Source of the DNA: Allacma fusca
Taxonomy: Eukaryota > Arthropoda > Collembola > Symphypleona > Sminthuridae
Direction of reading: 5' to 3'
Assembly (NCBI GenBank): GCA_947179485.1
Contig: OX359245.1
Location: 26,957,067 to 27,021,066, forward strand
Length of the DNA stretch: 64,000 nucleotides
The notes under the pieces were generated by a model, which searched no databases, was not told the DNA's origin, and worked only from the letters and a program-made list of their open reading frames with translations. Made by a program: the position numbers and the translations under genes. Of this stretch, positions 39,348 to 51,185 are shown in pieces. The stretch's first letter is position 1. Every line of letters starts with the position of its first letter.

Positions 39348-39870
39348 ATGGAGTACTCATTGGCTGAAGAATCAAAACTAGTGGAAAAGTGTTGAAGAAA
39401 ACGTTTTTCGTCAACACTTTAGTTCACTCTTTTATGTATTCTTACTACGCATTAAAGGTGAGAGTGGATGAACCTCTTAAAAATAAGCCTTGTATTTTTC
39501 TTGACTCTTATTAAGGTATTTTTTGATATTTTAGGCATTGGGGGTTGAAATTCCGAAACGTATTGCACAGGCTCTTACAACTCTTCAAATAGTGCAATTG
39601 GTCGCTGGGATGTCCGGGGCTGCTTATATTCTATATTTATTGGGTAAAATTTTATTTAGTGGTTACAATCACCTATAAATACATGTAGATATTTAAAATT
39701 TGTGGTTGAGTAATTGTTATTTTCAAATTGTAGTCTTTCAAGGACGTTCATGCAGGATGCATTTTGAGACATTCTGGCTAGGGGTATCTATGGTGGCAAT
39801 TTTTTTGGTTCTTTTTATTAAACTATATGTTCAAAGATACTTATCACGTAATAAAAACATGGAAGTATGA
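39348..39870 (+). pseudogene. ELOVL6-like: Internally deleted ELOVL6-like pseudogene (ELO-3)
   Basis: The start [14 protein letters not shown] matches ELO-8 and ELO-4, but at about 39390-39398 the sequence jumps from exon 1 into the middle of exon 3, so the frame ends in TGA. Missing are most of exon 1, intron 1, exon 2, intron 2 and the first half of exon 3. The KxxExxDT and HxxHH boxes are therefore gone and the locus cannot encode an elongase. The rest is well kept: exon 3 remnant ending at 39457, exon 4 39535-39643, exon 5 39734-39870, with good splice sites, the TTLQIVQ box and an open frame to a normal stop. The intact 3' half suggests the deletion is fairly recent or that this half is renewed by gene conversion. 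Confidence 0.88.
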
Positions 39871-40700
39871 TTAGTCGACAATCGATTTCCTGCATATATT
39901 TACTTGAACATATTGTTACAAAGTCTCATCTTCCTCTTTAGCCCATATAAAGGACATTAATACCAAATATTCTATATCTGCAAGTTGTACACAAAATGCA
40001 ATGAGTGTATTTAAAAATTGCTTTTTATTACATTATGTAAATATTTGGGATAACACTGGTCGTATAAATGAAACAACATCTGGTTATTTTCGTTTGAAAA
40101 TTGAAATCAGAATTAAACAACCCCAGCTTCAATTCTTAATTTTTGGCTTAACAGCCCTAAAATATTCGCAAAGCCATTAGAAATGCTGACTTGTACTTGA
40201 CTAATGAAGCCGAACCGAGTTCTCGTATACAATATGTAAGGAAATTTGAATGTATTTACTTCGGTTAGATAATCGTTAAATTTTCATACAGTGTAAATAA
40301 AGTAACTCCTACTGCAGCAATTTAGAAAAATTAACCCAAAATAAGGAAGACAGAAAAAAACACTGGTCCGATACACCTTGATAAATACGCTCATGTAATT
40401 AATTACGTGTAGCTTTAATTTTTAGATTCTTGAAAATTATACTCCTCCAAGTATTTATATTATTAATGTCATTGAATTATTGTTCCTCAACTGGTCACGT
40501 GTTTCTATATGACTGAGGTAAGTCTATAAATTTTAGACTTCATTTTTAATGCCAACAAACTATGTTTCCACCATTTTATGGAATTTCCAACCACCAATTA
40601 TGTAATAATTATAATTTTTAAACTTCAGTATCATTTGGTTCGTGGGACTTTACTTAATTAAAGTGTATCCCCGTTTGTTAATCATTAGTTTCTGGTTCTA
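39871..40700. other. ELO-3/ELO-4 spacer
   Basis: Non-coding; no ORF of note. From about 40600 it aligns with the upstream regions of ELO-5 to ELO-8. Confidence 0.45.
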
Positions 40701-40702
40701 TT

Positions 40703-40925
40703 AAATAACCTAATCGAAAGAACGTAACCGGCGTAAGCTTTTCACTGTACATGTAATTATTTATATCCCACAACAATAAGTACCGAAACAACATGTGTTC
40801 ACATTTTAATTGCTAGCATTTGTGGCATGAGAGTTACGTAAATATCTGTTAATCCTTGGAATAAAGGAAATCCTAGAACTGTGTGACTTTCCTGAGAAAA
40901 TTCTCCAATAATCCAATGAAAGTTC
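40703..40925 (+). promoter_or_regulatory. Conserved upstream blocks (ELO-4)
   Basis: Two blocks recur before ELO-4 to ELO-8: TAACCTAATCGAAAGAACGT followed by AACCGGCGTAAG at about 40703-40745, and the ACTTTCCTGAGAAAATTCTC block at about 40869-40925. Just before the ATG is a third shared stretch, GTTTAAAACTTTGCACAAAC at 41019-41038, ending CAGCATCATGG. Confidence 0.5.
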
Positions 40926-41062
40926 AAAAGTGAGTTTTTCAAAGATACTAATAATTATTGGAGAAATTGTTAAGACATGTTATAATAATTAAGTGAGCAG
41001 TTTCTCCAATGCGGTTTAAAACTTTGCACAAACAATTTACTCACTCCGACAATCTCAGCATC

Positions 41063-42280
41063 ATGGAGTACTCCTTAGAGGAAGAAGCAAAACTAGTGGA
41101 AAAAGTGTCGGAATATGTGGTGGCATACGATTTTGAAGTCTACGACATTCTTGGGACTATGCATTTGTTCCGGAAATACAGATTTATTTTGTGGGTCACC
41201 CTCGGACTGTATTTAATTAGCGTATATTTTGGCCAGAAGTGGATGAAGAATAGGCCTCCCTTCAAATTAACTCTTCCTTTATTTTTTTGGAATTCCGCTC
41301 TCGCTCTCTTCTCCATAATTTGCACCTGGAGGGGAATCCCGGAGTTGTTATTTTTGCTTTCAAAACCTGATGGAGTGTATTTGGCAGCGTGCGTTGGGTA
41401 TGTAAACACTAAAATAAATTATTTTTAACACACTACAGCATACGCCAAGGTAATACAGTATAAGCGACAAATAATATTTTGATTTAAAAGTTATTATTTT
41501 TAAAATATTTTTGCACGTGCTTAGACTCCAACATAACTATGCGACATCCTTTTGGGGACTAGCATTGGTTCTGTCGAAATTTGTGGAACTAGGGGATACG
41601 GCGTTTATTATTTTGAGGAAACAGAAACTCATTACGTTGCATTGGTAATTTATTAATATTTTCACTGTATGTATAGCCCACAAATATATTTTTAAATCAA
41701 GTTTCCGCCTTCTTTATCATTCTTCGATCTTCCCACGTTAAGGTTTCATCACGCAGTAACTCTTATGTTATGTTGGATTGGATATGAGCACTACGAGACT
41801 TCAGGACGTGGTTTTTTCATAAACAGTTTCGTTCATTCATTTATGTATTTTTACTACGCATTAAAGGTGAGAGTCAATGAAGGGCTAAAAGCATTGGGCT
41901 TATATGTTGCTTAACTTTTATAAAATTATTTTTTGGATATTTTAGGCATTGGGGATTAAAATCCCGAAACGTGTTTCACAGGCGCTTACAACTCTTCAAA
42001 TAATGCAATTGTCCGCTGGGGTATGCGGGGCCATGTATATTTTATATTTACTGGGTAAAATTTTATTTTGTGATCACAATCACCTATGAATCTGCGAAGT
42101 TACAATTAGTGGTTGAATAGTAATTGTTACTTTTAAATTGTAGTCCTTGAAGGACGTCCGTGCAGGATGCATTTTGAGACATTCTGGTTTGGGGCATCTG
42201 CAGTGGCAATTTTTTTGGTCCTTTTTATTAGATTCTATATACAAAGCTACGTATCACGTAATGAAAACAAGAAAAAATAA
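41063..42280 (+). CDS. ELOVL6-like: ELOVL6-like very long chain fatty acid elongase (ELO-4)
   Basis: Exons: 41063-41397, 41525-41644, 41743-41866, 41946-42054, 42144-42280; introns 127, 98, 79 and 89 bp; 274 residues. Two codons are added near the N-terminus ([14 protein letters not shown]) relative to ELO-1. Boxes: [32 protein letters not shown]. The tail RNENKKK has a lysine at -3. The intron 1 donor GTATGT is stronger than the GTCTGT of other copies. Intron 2 is nearly the same as in ELO-5. The second half of exon 4, intron 4, exon 5 and more than 1 kb of downstream flank are nearly the same as in ELO-6, which makes ELO-4 the 3' partner in the crossover proposed for ELO-6. Confidence 0.9.
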
Positions 42281-43337
42281 AGAATCGAAAATGTAAGCAG
42301 CTCTGGTTCCGATACCGTTACCGATACCATCGGAAACTATTCGAATCCGTGAGGATCAATGACGTTTTCAGAATTATCCAGAAAAAAATTACATTTTAGC
42401 AAAATTTTATGTCACAGGGTCCCCTAAACCATTGGCGGTTGTCAGAAATTTCACAAACTTCCACCCAAAATGTAATTACACGATACCATAGAAAATTGCA
42501 AAATCACTAAATGCACATGCAATTGTTTTAATATTTTAGTACTTCATGGATGGAGAAGTTTATCTGTAAAGCGTCTAGAGACATAGTAAAACACATACCA
42601 GAATCTTTTTAAATTCGGATAAACCTTAATATGAGTTTCTAAAATCAGGTCACGATTCTTCCAAATATTGCTGACAGTTGAGCAGTTGACCTTGACAAAA
42701 ATTTTTCTGTGCACACTTTCCTCCGCAATTTGCCGAACGGTATTACAAAAGTTATTGACTTTTTATCCCAAATTCAAGATGTAAAACTTAATGCTGCATA
42801 TTTTAAAATAACGTACTTCCTGGTTTTAAATACTGGTTTGTCAAAATTTGTAAATTTCGACAATATCTTCGGTAACAGCTCACATTTGCTCTCCGGAGAC
42901 ATCGTGATTTATTCAAGTATGAAGAAAACTGCAGTGCAGAAGTAAGCTTAGTAATTGGCACTTTTTGGTTTATTTTTTGAAAATCCCTAAAAGAATGTTT
43001 GTATTACTCCACCGTACCTTGAGATGTGTTCACTCATTGGAAGTTTTCCCTTATAGAGTACTAACTTTTAGACAGTAAACTGTATTACAAAATATGTAAT
43101 TAATTATCCAAAAAACCTAATCATTCATTTTTGCAAACCCAAATTAAATAGCTATTAAACTTCAAATACTAGGATGTGACGTTGAAGTGCCGTGGGAAAA
43201 TTTAGCTTTGTTTCCTTCAGAAATAATCTCTAGAAATGAATGCAAAACATAATGACAAAATGGCACATTCTTTCAATACTCATCTAGTTTATACACGTTC
43301 AAGCAATTACTCAAAATATGGAGTAATTGTATTAAAT
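42281..43337. other. ELO-4/ELO-5 spacer
   Basis: Non-coding. It is nearly identical to 56877-58191 apart from the extra 254 bp there. A part at about 42640-43060 also recurs, more diverged, at about 48540-48905 and 60880-61310, so each gene carries its own downstream spacer. The 78-codon ORF at 42709-42945 is kept only in the recent duplicate (57563-57799). Confidence 0.6.
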
Positions 43338-43866
43338 TAGTGGTCGGACTAGTTCAGTTCAAAACTGAAAATATCAGTTCAGTTTAGTACAGTTTGGTTC
43401 ATACAAGTTTTGGTTCAGTTCGATACACAAACCAAACTGAATGGTTCATCGGTTTCAACGTAAAACTGAACTGAACTGAATCGTTTGAACTAATTATTAC
43501 GCGTCGACAATAAAGCCTGTTTCTGTCATGACGCACTTCTCATTTCTGACGGTTGCATTTGCCGTGCTATAAAATTATAAATATATAAGAACATATCTTA
43601 TATGTATCTATGTATGTGTGTATATGCAAAATATATATAATATATATTGTACATACCAAAATGGAAACTATTTGCGTTATAGTTTTAACCTGGCGCGTTA
43701 AACTGTTTTGTAATCAGTTCAGTTCAGTTCATAGAGAAAACTGAACTGAACTGAACTGAACCGACGAATAGTTAACTGAACTGAAATTTTGATTTCCGAT
43801 TCAGTTCAATTTGTGAACCGAACTAAACTGAATTTTGCGAACCAAACTGAACTGGTCCGACCACTA
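43338..43866. mobile_element. hAT-like MITE with 8-bp target duplication
   Basis: The ends are inverted repeats: TAGTGGTCGGACTAGTTCAG at the left and, read on the minus strand, TAGTGGTCGGACCAGTTCAG at the right. The 529-bp element is flanked by TATTAAAT at 43330-43337 and 43867-43874. The empty site with a single TATTAAAT is present in the other copy of the unit (58184-58191). An 8-bp duplication and these termini fit the hAT superfamily. The interior is filled with CAGTTCAGTT words and has no coding capacity. Confidence 0.9.
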
Positions 43867-43874
43867 TATTAAAT

Positions 43875-44246
43875 TATAATGGCGTTATTAGACTTCGTGA
43901 AGCTTCATTTATTTTTGACATTTAAATGCCTTCAATTATTTATCGTTATAGCCATTCCATCGCATGGTGTTTCCAAATAGTAATTATGTAATTATTAGTG
44001 TTTCAAAACATCCATAGCATTTGGATCGTAAGAGTTTACTTCTATGATGTGCCTAAACGTATGCCCATCATTACTGTGTCTGGTATTAAATAACGTAATC
44101 GAAACAGCCTAACCGGCGGAAACGCTTTACTCTTCATTTATACCACATTAAATATAATTATTGCAACATCATCTGTCCGTATTTTATTACCTAGCAATTG
44201 CTATGAGCGACATATCTACCGGTTTGTTAATCCTTGGAATCATGGA
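43875..44246. other. Upstream flank of ELO-5
   Basis: Non-coding; collinear with 58192-58569. It contains the GTAATCGAAACAGCCTAACC block at about 44095-44115. Confidence 0.55.
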
Positions 44247-44302
44247 AATCCTAGAACTTTGGGACTTCCCTGAGTAAGATTATCCAACAATCCAACGAAA
44301 AT
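44247..44302 (+). promoter_or_regulatory. Conserved upstream block (ELO-5 copy)
   Basis: ATCCTAGAACTTTGGGACTT then CCCTGAGTAAGATTATCC, about 160-215 bp before the ATG. Confidence 0.5.
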
Positions 44303-44460
44303 GATAGATAAAATAGAGAGTTTCTCAAAAAAGTGCAATAATAATTGGTGTAATTATAATGACCTGTGTTATAATAGTAGATGAACAATTCGAAACTGTC
44401 CATTGCAGTTTAAAATTTTGCACAAACATTTTACGCCCAATAACATTCTCACTACTCAGT

Positions 44461-45659
44461 ATGGAGTACTCCGTGGGTAAAATAGCAAATGTGGAAAAAG
44501 TTTCGGAATTTGTGGAGGCTTTCGATTTTGAAGTCTACGACATTCTTGGGACTGTCCATTGGTTCCATAAATACAGATTTATTTTGTGGGTCATCATTGG
44601 ACTATATTTGTTTGGTGTATATTTTGGCCAGAAGTGGATGAAGAATAGGCCTCCATTCAAATTAACTTTTATTTTATTTTTCTGGAATTTTGGTCTCGCT
44701 CTCTTCTCCATCATCTGCACCTGGAGAGGAATCCCGGAGTTTTTATATTTGCTTTCAAAACCTGATGGAGTTTATTTGGTAGCGTGTGATGGGTGTGTAA
44801 ATACTAAAATAATTGTATTTAACAACTTACAACCTCTAGTAAGCTAACTCTTACCGTTATATATCGTCCAGTCAATAAGAGGAAAATGATATTTTTTAAC
44901 ACTTTTAGAGACCCACATAATTTTGCGACATCCTTTTGGGTACTAGCATTGTTTCTGTCTAAACTTGTGGAACTAGGAGATACGGCGTTTATTATTTTGA
45001 GGAAGCAGAAACTCATTACGTTGCATTGGTAATTTATTAATATTTTCACTGTATAGCCCATAAATATATTTTTAAATCAAGTTTTCGCCTTCTTTATCAT
45101 TCTTCGATCTTCCCACGTTAAGGTTTCATCACGCAGCAACACTTATGTTATGTTGGATTGGATACGAGCACTATGAGGTTGCAGGACGCGCTATCTTCGT
45201 AAACACTTTCGTTCACTCTTTTATGTATTTTTACTACGCATTAAAGGTGAGAGACAAACCTCTAAAAGCCCAGGAATTATATGTTGTTTAACTCTTATAA
45301 AAGTATTTTTTGACATTTTAGGCATTGGGGGTTAAAATACCAAAACGTGTTTCAGAGGCTCTTACAACTCTTCAAATAGTGCAATTGGCCTTCGGGATGT
45401 ACTTTTGCACGCATATTCTACATATAATGGGTATTATTTTATTTAGGGATCTCAATCACTTATAAATCAATGTTGTAGTTACAATTAATGGTTGAATATT
45501 TATTGGTGTTTTTAAATTTTAGTCATTCAAGGACGTCAATGCAGGATTCATTTGGAGACTTTCGGGTTGACGGCGTTCTTAACAACATCGTTTTTGATCC
45601 TATTTATTAGATTCTATACTCAAAGCTACTTATCGCATGATAAAAACAAGAAAAATTAA
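44461..45659 (+). CDS. ELOVL6-like: ELOVL6-like very long chain fatty acid elongase (ELO-5)
   Basis: Exons: 44461-44792, 44909-45028, 45123-45246, 45322-45430, 45523-45659; introns 116, 94, 75 and 92 bp; 273 residues. Boxes: [32 protein letters not shown]. With ELO-7 it forms a distinct subtype: N-terminus [20 protein letters not shown], exon 1 ending VACDG, and a changed fifth helix region ([14 protein letters not shown]) where other copies have [13 protein letters not shown]-like sequence. Differences from ELO-7 are few: Phe for Tyr in VEAFDFE, Glu for Gln in RVSEALTT, and HLETFGL where ELO-7 has HLETFWL. The tail DKNKKN fits a KxKxx ER-retrieval pattern. The leader just before the ATG differs from the usual CAGCATC (ACTACTCAGT). 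Confidence 0.9.
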
Positions 45660-46358
45660 AGAATTAATCGACCGACGAATTTTGTTTACTTGAATATATT
45701 CTCGCATTACCTTATCTTCCTCTCTAGCTTATATAAGCGATATTTGTACCAAATATTCATTCCAGGTTGAAGCATGCTTTTTTACGAAACATTTTTTCAC
45801 CAGCTCTGCCCCGTTGTGAAAGGTTTTACTTGACATCAATTATTTAAACACCATGCTAATTGGTGCAATTAAAAATAATTACACTGTTTTTCCAGAAATT
45901 GCCAAAACATTTGTTTTAAATGTTTCATTTCTTTTAATTTATAATGGGCATTTTTGAAATGAGCTCAACATAATAAAATAAAGCAAGTAAAGATCAGCTA
46001 CTTTGCTGACAGTGGAAATCAATCTTAGCCACTATAAAGCTAGACTTAATAGAGTGTCATTATTAATTGTTACTTTTCTTGTTATTTATGTACATACATA
46101 AACGACCCAGAAATTTTCTGGAAGATTGTTTGGGGCTCAAGCTACCTCGTACTTGACTGTGTTTATTATATCATTGTAAATCTATATCTAGCGAGAATCC
46201 AACCTCCTAATTCTGATCTACTGACATTCGTCTGAATTTTTTGACGGTTTTAATTAATTTACATTTTGGGCATAAAATATTACCAACTGCGAATCCAGAC
46301 AATAATAATTCACGCATTTTTTTATATAAGTTACGTCAGGTCCGCACCATTGCATCTC
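45660..46358. other. ELO-5 3' flank
   Basis: Non-coding; nearly identical to 59983-60660. Confidence 0.6.
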
Positions 46359-46372
46359 ACACATTCCGCTAA

Positions 46373-48052
46373 TGAAAAAATGTCCACAATAGCATCAGGT
46401 CCATACGAAAGCATGCCAAATACTTACATATCAGCTTATGCCGATGACACTCATATACTAATAAGTGACTTGAAACAACTATTGTTAATTGAAGAAGAAC
46501 TTAAATTATATCTACAACACTCAGGAGGACGGCTAAATAGAAAAAAATGCAGTTTACTGCTTTTGGGTGAATGGAAGAAATACAAACCAAATTGCAACTT
46601 TCCCATAATAACAGAAGGAGTTAAGATTCTAGGCATGTACTTCGGGACAGACAACTACTGCCAACGTAATTGGACCGAACTAACTGAAACCTTCGGCATT
46701 AAGATGAACTTTTTCAAAACCAAATTCCCATTTGCAAGCCTTCACCTAAAATCAGCAATACCTAACGCTTTCCTGCTTTCAACACTATGGTTTCGACTTA
46801 AGACCCAAGATCCACCAATAACATTCCTTCAAAATATTGATGAAAAAGTTATTACATACCTTTGGGAAGATGGAAAACACTAGGTAACCAAAAAGTTTGT
46901 TTACAGCGTTCAGAAGCCAGGTGGATTAAATATCAAGCACGTTTTGTCCCAAATGTCAACATTCCGAATCAAACACATAATTCAAGTGGTACAAGGAAGA
47001 TGCAATAGTTACTTTACTGAGGAGAGCTGTGACAGAATAATAAAAATGCTATCAAACAGCACCCCCACCAAAGCAACTATTATTATAACATGAACCAAAT
47101 TCTTCAAACCACAATCTTCAGATTTAAAGGTTTAGACGAGACACAAATGCACAAAATATCAATCCGAAACTATGTCCAAAAAACAGACCAGAACTTCCTC
47201 AACAGTGTCGGAATCCAAAATCTTGCTCAACTATACGACGAAAATTTTAGTGCAGGTCTACCAACCCACAAACTACGAACTTTCAAAAAAATATGCAAAC
47301 GCTACGAGTCTCAACACGAAAATCTCAAAAAACACGGTAAAAATGAACTGCACTACGAGATATACGACTTCTTAGAATCCAAACACACTAAAATGAACAA
47401 GTCCAATCTCTACCAACTGTGTATGTGGAATCAGTTTCGAAAACACATAGACACAAGTACAGCAGCAAAAATTAAGAATTATCAATGGAAACAATTAAAG
47501 ATATGTTTGAGCCTGAAAGAAAAAGATGTCCAATGGAAATTTTGGCATAAAGCGTTATGCTCATCCACGATGGCTTTTCAAATGGGCCTCACACAAATTA
47601 ATCAATGCACCTTCTGTTGTAAACCCAAAGTTAATGCAGAACATTATTCTATATGCCCCTTCTTCACAACTTTATGGTCCTACTGCAAACAAATTCTACT
47701 ATCTGCTGGCCAGTTATGGTCAGATAACATTAGAGTCTTTGGGATACCAGAACTCAATGCATCAAACCAATGCCTATTCCATGTAGTAAGTATGTCCTAT
47801 AATGTAATTTATGAGTATCTGTACCTAGAGCTAAACAACCACCTATACAAAAAGGATCCAGTGGCAAGGCTAAAACAACTGCTTTATCAAACTATCTACC
47901 TGGACTTTCAAAAGGCCAAGTCTAGAAAGCATACAAAGCTTTGCACTTTCAAAAGTTACTGGAACAAATTAAACTTCCTGTATAAGATTAATGATGATTG
48001 TATAGATATACGGCTCCCCAGATTACAGCCAATAACTGGTCCAGACCATTGA
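46373..48052 (+). pseudogene. LINE ORF2 remnant: reverse transcriptase C-terminal part and zinc-finger tail
   Basis: The reading contains the reverse-transcriptase catalytic box YADD (AYADDTHILIS), followed by NRKKCSLLLLG and VKILGMYFG, which match the palm and thumb of LINE reverse transcriptases. PGGLNIKHVL follows after the first stop at about 46881. The downstream ORF 47090-48052 has WKFWHKAL and a zinc-binding-like CTFCCKPKVNAEHYSICP (CxxC...H...C), the zf-RVT type tail known from L1/Tx1-like LINEs. At least one stop and one frame change separate the two parts, so this copy is dead. The endonuclease and N-terminal part of the reverse transcriptase are absent. Clade assignment to L1/Tx1 is an inference. 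Confidence 0.85.
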
Positions 48053-48313
48053 TAAAGCTGGGGAAATAAGCGAACCCTGTAAACCATTAGCTGGTGGCAT
48101 GTGTTAATGTGGATGGTGATGTAGCAGACCAGACAACATATGCTGGGATATTATATCCTGTAATCTCTTAGGGGAAGCTGTTGTCTGTGGATGCTCAACA
48201 GGATTACTACATTTGAAAAGGCAAAATGTTAAAAGACACTAAATAATCTTGTAAACCCAAATCTTACAAAAATTATCTACCTGAATAAACTGACCATTCA
48301 AACCGTAAAAAAA
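46373..48313 (+). mobile_element. 5'-truncated non-LTR retrotransposon (LINE)
   Basis: The insertion is bounded by a 14-bp target duplication, ACACATTCCGCTAA, at 46359-46372 and 48314-48327. The empty site is visible in the paralogous flank at about 60665. It ends in a short A run (48307-48314), as expected for target-primed reverse transcription. Coding sequence starts inside the reverse transcriptase, so the 5' end is missing. The 3' UTR runs from 48053 to about 48306. Confidence 0.92.
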
Positions 48314-48327
48314 ACACATTCCGCTAA

Positions 48328-48908
48328 ACCATCCAATGTTATCAGTTAGTTCACCAATTTAACCCAAGCGAAACTACAAATGCTTATTGATAATTGCAAA
48401 ATCACTAAATGCACATGTAATGTTTTTATTATTTTAGCAAATTATGAGTGGAGGCGTTTGATTTTAATAAAGCTACTAGTAAAGCACATGTCCGAACCAT
48501 TTTTAAGTTCAGATCAACCTTACTATGATTTTCTAAAATCTGGTCACAATTTTTCCAAATATTACTGTCATTTGAACTTGACATTTTTCTTGGCACACTT
48601 TACTCTGCAAATTTCCGGGTTGTATATCAAAAGGTATTGAATTTTTTCCCAAAATTAAAGGTGTTATGCTTAGTGCTGCATATTTTAAAATTACGTATTT
48701 CCTAGTTCTAAATACTGGTTTGCAAAAATAAATAAATTTCGACGATCTTTTTTTCGATCTTTGGTTACAGCTTACATTGGATCTCAAAATTAGTAATTGG
48801 TACGTTTTTGGTTTATTTTTTGAAAATCCCTAATAGAATGGTTTTATTACTCCACCGTACCTTAAAATGTATGCGCTTATAGGGAGTTTTCCCTTATAGA
48901 GTACTACC
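48328..48908. other. ELO-5/ELO-6 spacer between two insertions
   Basis: Non-coding; collinear with about 60676-61310. No gene. Confidence 0.6.
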
Positions 48909-49264
48909 TAGTCGGAAGAAATTAGACGGGCGGCCCCAAAACAACGTGCACCGGGTTACATGTCTGCAGAGTTAGCCCGTGGACAAACAGCGCGTCCGAA
49001 AAATGTATGCCCAGCGATGGTTTACATTGCATCGCATCAGCATCAATTTATTGTTAGTAAATTACGCTGCCCCAATGTAAATGTACTGTTGGTTTGGCAT
49101 ATGCTTTCAATTATTATCCAACGTCGCCCTTGAGTAGTTATTGTTGACAGTGGCGCTCAAATAATTCTCAATTGGCAAAATTAGTTCTGCTTACAATACA
49201 ATGCGATAGTAACGGAAATAATCAGTCAAACAAGTAATACTTTTTAGCTCGTTTATTTAAACAA

Positions 49265-51179
49265 TTAGCAACAAAAGGAATACATACAAAATGCTCCATA
49301 TCTTCTAAAAAATATCATCAAAACACATTTGCTCAGGATTTTAGTAGGATCAATAGTACAAACACTGGATATTTTACTTGTTTTAATTATTAAAATTGAA
49401 ATTAGCGAACTACAGAATGGATTTTCAAAAAACAATGTCGTACTGAGAAACTTAACACCATACAATGTCCTAACAGTATTATCGTCATTTAAAAGAACTT
49501 CATGTATTTCAACAACTAAACCGTCGTTACATAAAACAATATTGTCCCTTTGTTTTGATAAAATTTCTGAGGGGACAAGATTAACTTTTACTTTTTGCAC
49601 ACCCAATTCCAATATTCTACGAATAGCTTGAGCTAAATGTTTAGAACTTTCTTTTTCCAATCGTTTCAAAATTTGTAAGTAGTTTTCAAAATTGAAAGCG
49701 CTAACATTATCCAATGGACCAAACTGACTTGCGTCATCAGCAATGTGTATTAAACTGTGTACATTGTAAACCATCCACTTTTTTCCATACAATTTGCTAA
49801 CATTATTTACAAAACTAATCATGATATTCTTAGCGAGATCGTTCCAAATTGAATCATCAGCATTTTCACTTAACAAAATATAAGTCGCTATACTACGGTT
49901 AATAAAATGGTCGTATTTTTCTGCCGGTAAAATGTTATGTAGTACAACAGGCCGTAATATAAAAAAAGAATCTAAATTCAGTGGGCTTCCATCTACCTAC
50001 CTCAAATACACTCCTCGGTTTTCGGTGGAACTCGGTGGGAACAAATGGTTTAATTTTAAGTAAGTTCAAGTTGAGCCTTTTTAGGCTGTTTCGGTCTAAC
50101 CCAATAGGTTTTGAACATTTTCCCAGCCACGGACAAGTTTTCGTACAACGCCTAAACAAATCATCTGCATATAATCTAAAGACACCCTGCTCACTAAGTC
50201 AAAGTTTACATATAGTAAAGGAGATTTTCCCTGATGATGACTGTCTTCTAATTGTAGCTTGAAACTCATATCTGTTCCCGCTCTGCACTGCATGTCACAA
50301 AACACTACTCTACCATTAAATTTACCCTTCATTACGCATCTCTCGGAGCCAAAATAGCTGTTGTAAGGAACACAACATTTAACGAATGAGCGTGCTGGAG
50401 CGTCAGCAATTAAGCACTTTAAACTTAAGGAGAACAACTTATTACATAATATTATTCCATTTCGATAAATCAGATTAATTTCTTTGCAAAATTTTGCAAA
50501 AAACTCGGCAACATTTTTGGGCTTTGATTCTCCATAAAATATTCCAATACAAAATGTATATTTGACTCCAGTAAATTCTACACAACCTAAAATTGGCCAA
50601 AAACATGCTGCTTTTAGACATTGGAAGGCCATCCACACCTATTGTTAAATATATTGCATTGCCGCTAAACATGCAAATTTCCTTTTCAATTGATTTCAGT
50701 GACTTTTCAATTCCAAAGGGATAATAATAACCACCTTCAATATTATCAATTTGATAATTTACTAATGTTTTTAGCAACGTAAGAGAACATTTTGGACGAT
50801 GCTGATCTGGAACGTATTGGTTTAAAAGTTTTAGCAAATTGTTGAGGTTATCTCGCTAAATATTACTTTCAACTGCCCACATTCTTAAATCCTCTCTAAA
50901 ACTACCAACACCTGTACCAGAAGTTGTAACATGTTCGTCATTACTTGAGGTTGTACTGTCAGTATAACACGAACTATTATTTGTATTAACGTATGTAATG
51001 TTGTCACGACAGTTGCTTTCAACTGAACTTACATTAAATTCAAATAACAAGTTTGGTTGTTTTGCTTGAACCCTAGTAGTTACAGAATCTGTGCTAATTT
51101 CTTTCAACATCGAATTGTACAGCGAGGGCACTTTCTTGTACCTACTACTTCGAGAAAATCCCGCCATAAGGAATGACAT
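49265..51179 (-). pseudogene. Decayed transposase (Transposase_21/DUF4218-like)
   Basis: Reading from 51179 downward, the coding pieces lie in several frames: 51179-50856 (basic start, SRSSRYKKVPSLYNSMLKEI), 50837-50475 (LTIGVDGLPMSKSS), 50638-50096 (DAPARSFVKC and DYMQMICLGVVRKLV), 50159-49935 (EFHRKPRSVFEVGRWKPTEF) and 49876-49265 (YNVHSLIHIADDASQFGPLD, then SAFNFENYLQILKRL). These are the landmark words, in the expected order, of a transposase family widespread in arthropods and cnidarians. The overlapping frames show it is broken or, less likely, that short introns are present. The DNA-binding N-terminus is short. I am confident of the family resemblance but less so of its formal superfamily name. 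Confidence 0.75.
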
Positions 51180-51185
51180 ATGTAT

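Noticed and set aside
42709-42945. 78-codon ORF conserved at 57563-57799
   Set aside because: Both copies belong to the recent segmental duplication. The two older copies of the same spacer (about 48600 and 60970) do not keep the frame, so selection on a protein is not supported.
46266-46372. Coding extension upstream of the LINE
   Set aside because: This part lies before the target duplication and is ordinary elongase spacer, matched at about 60580-60675.
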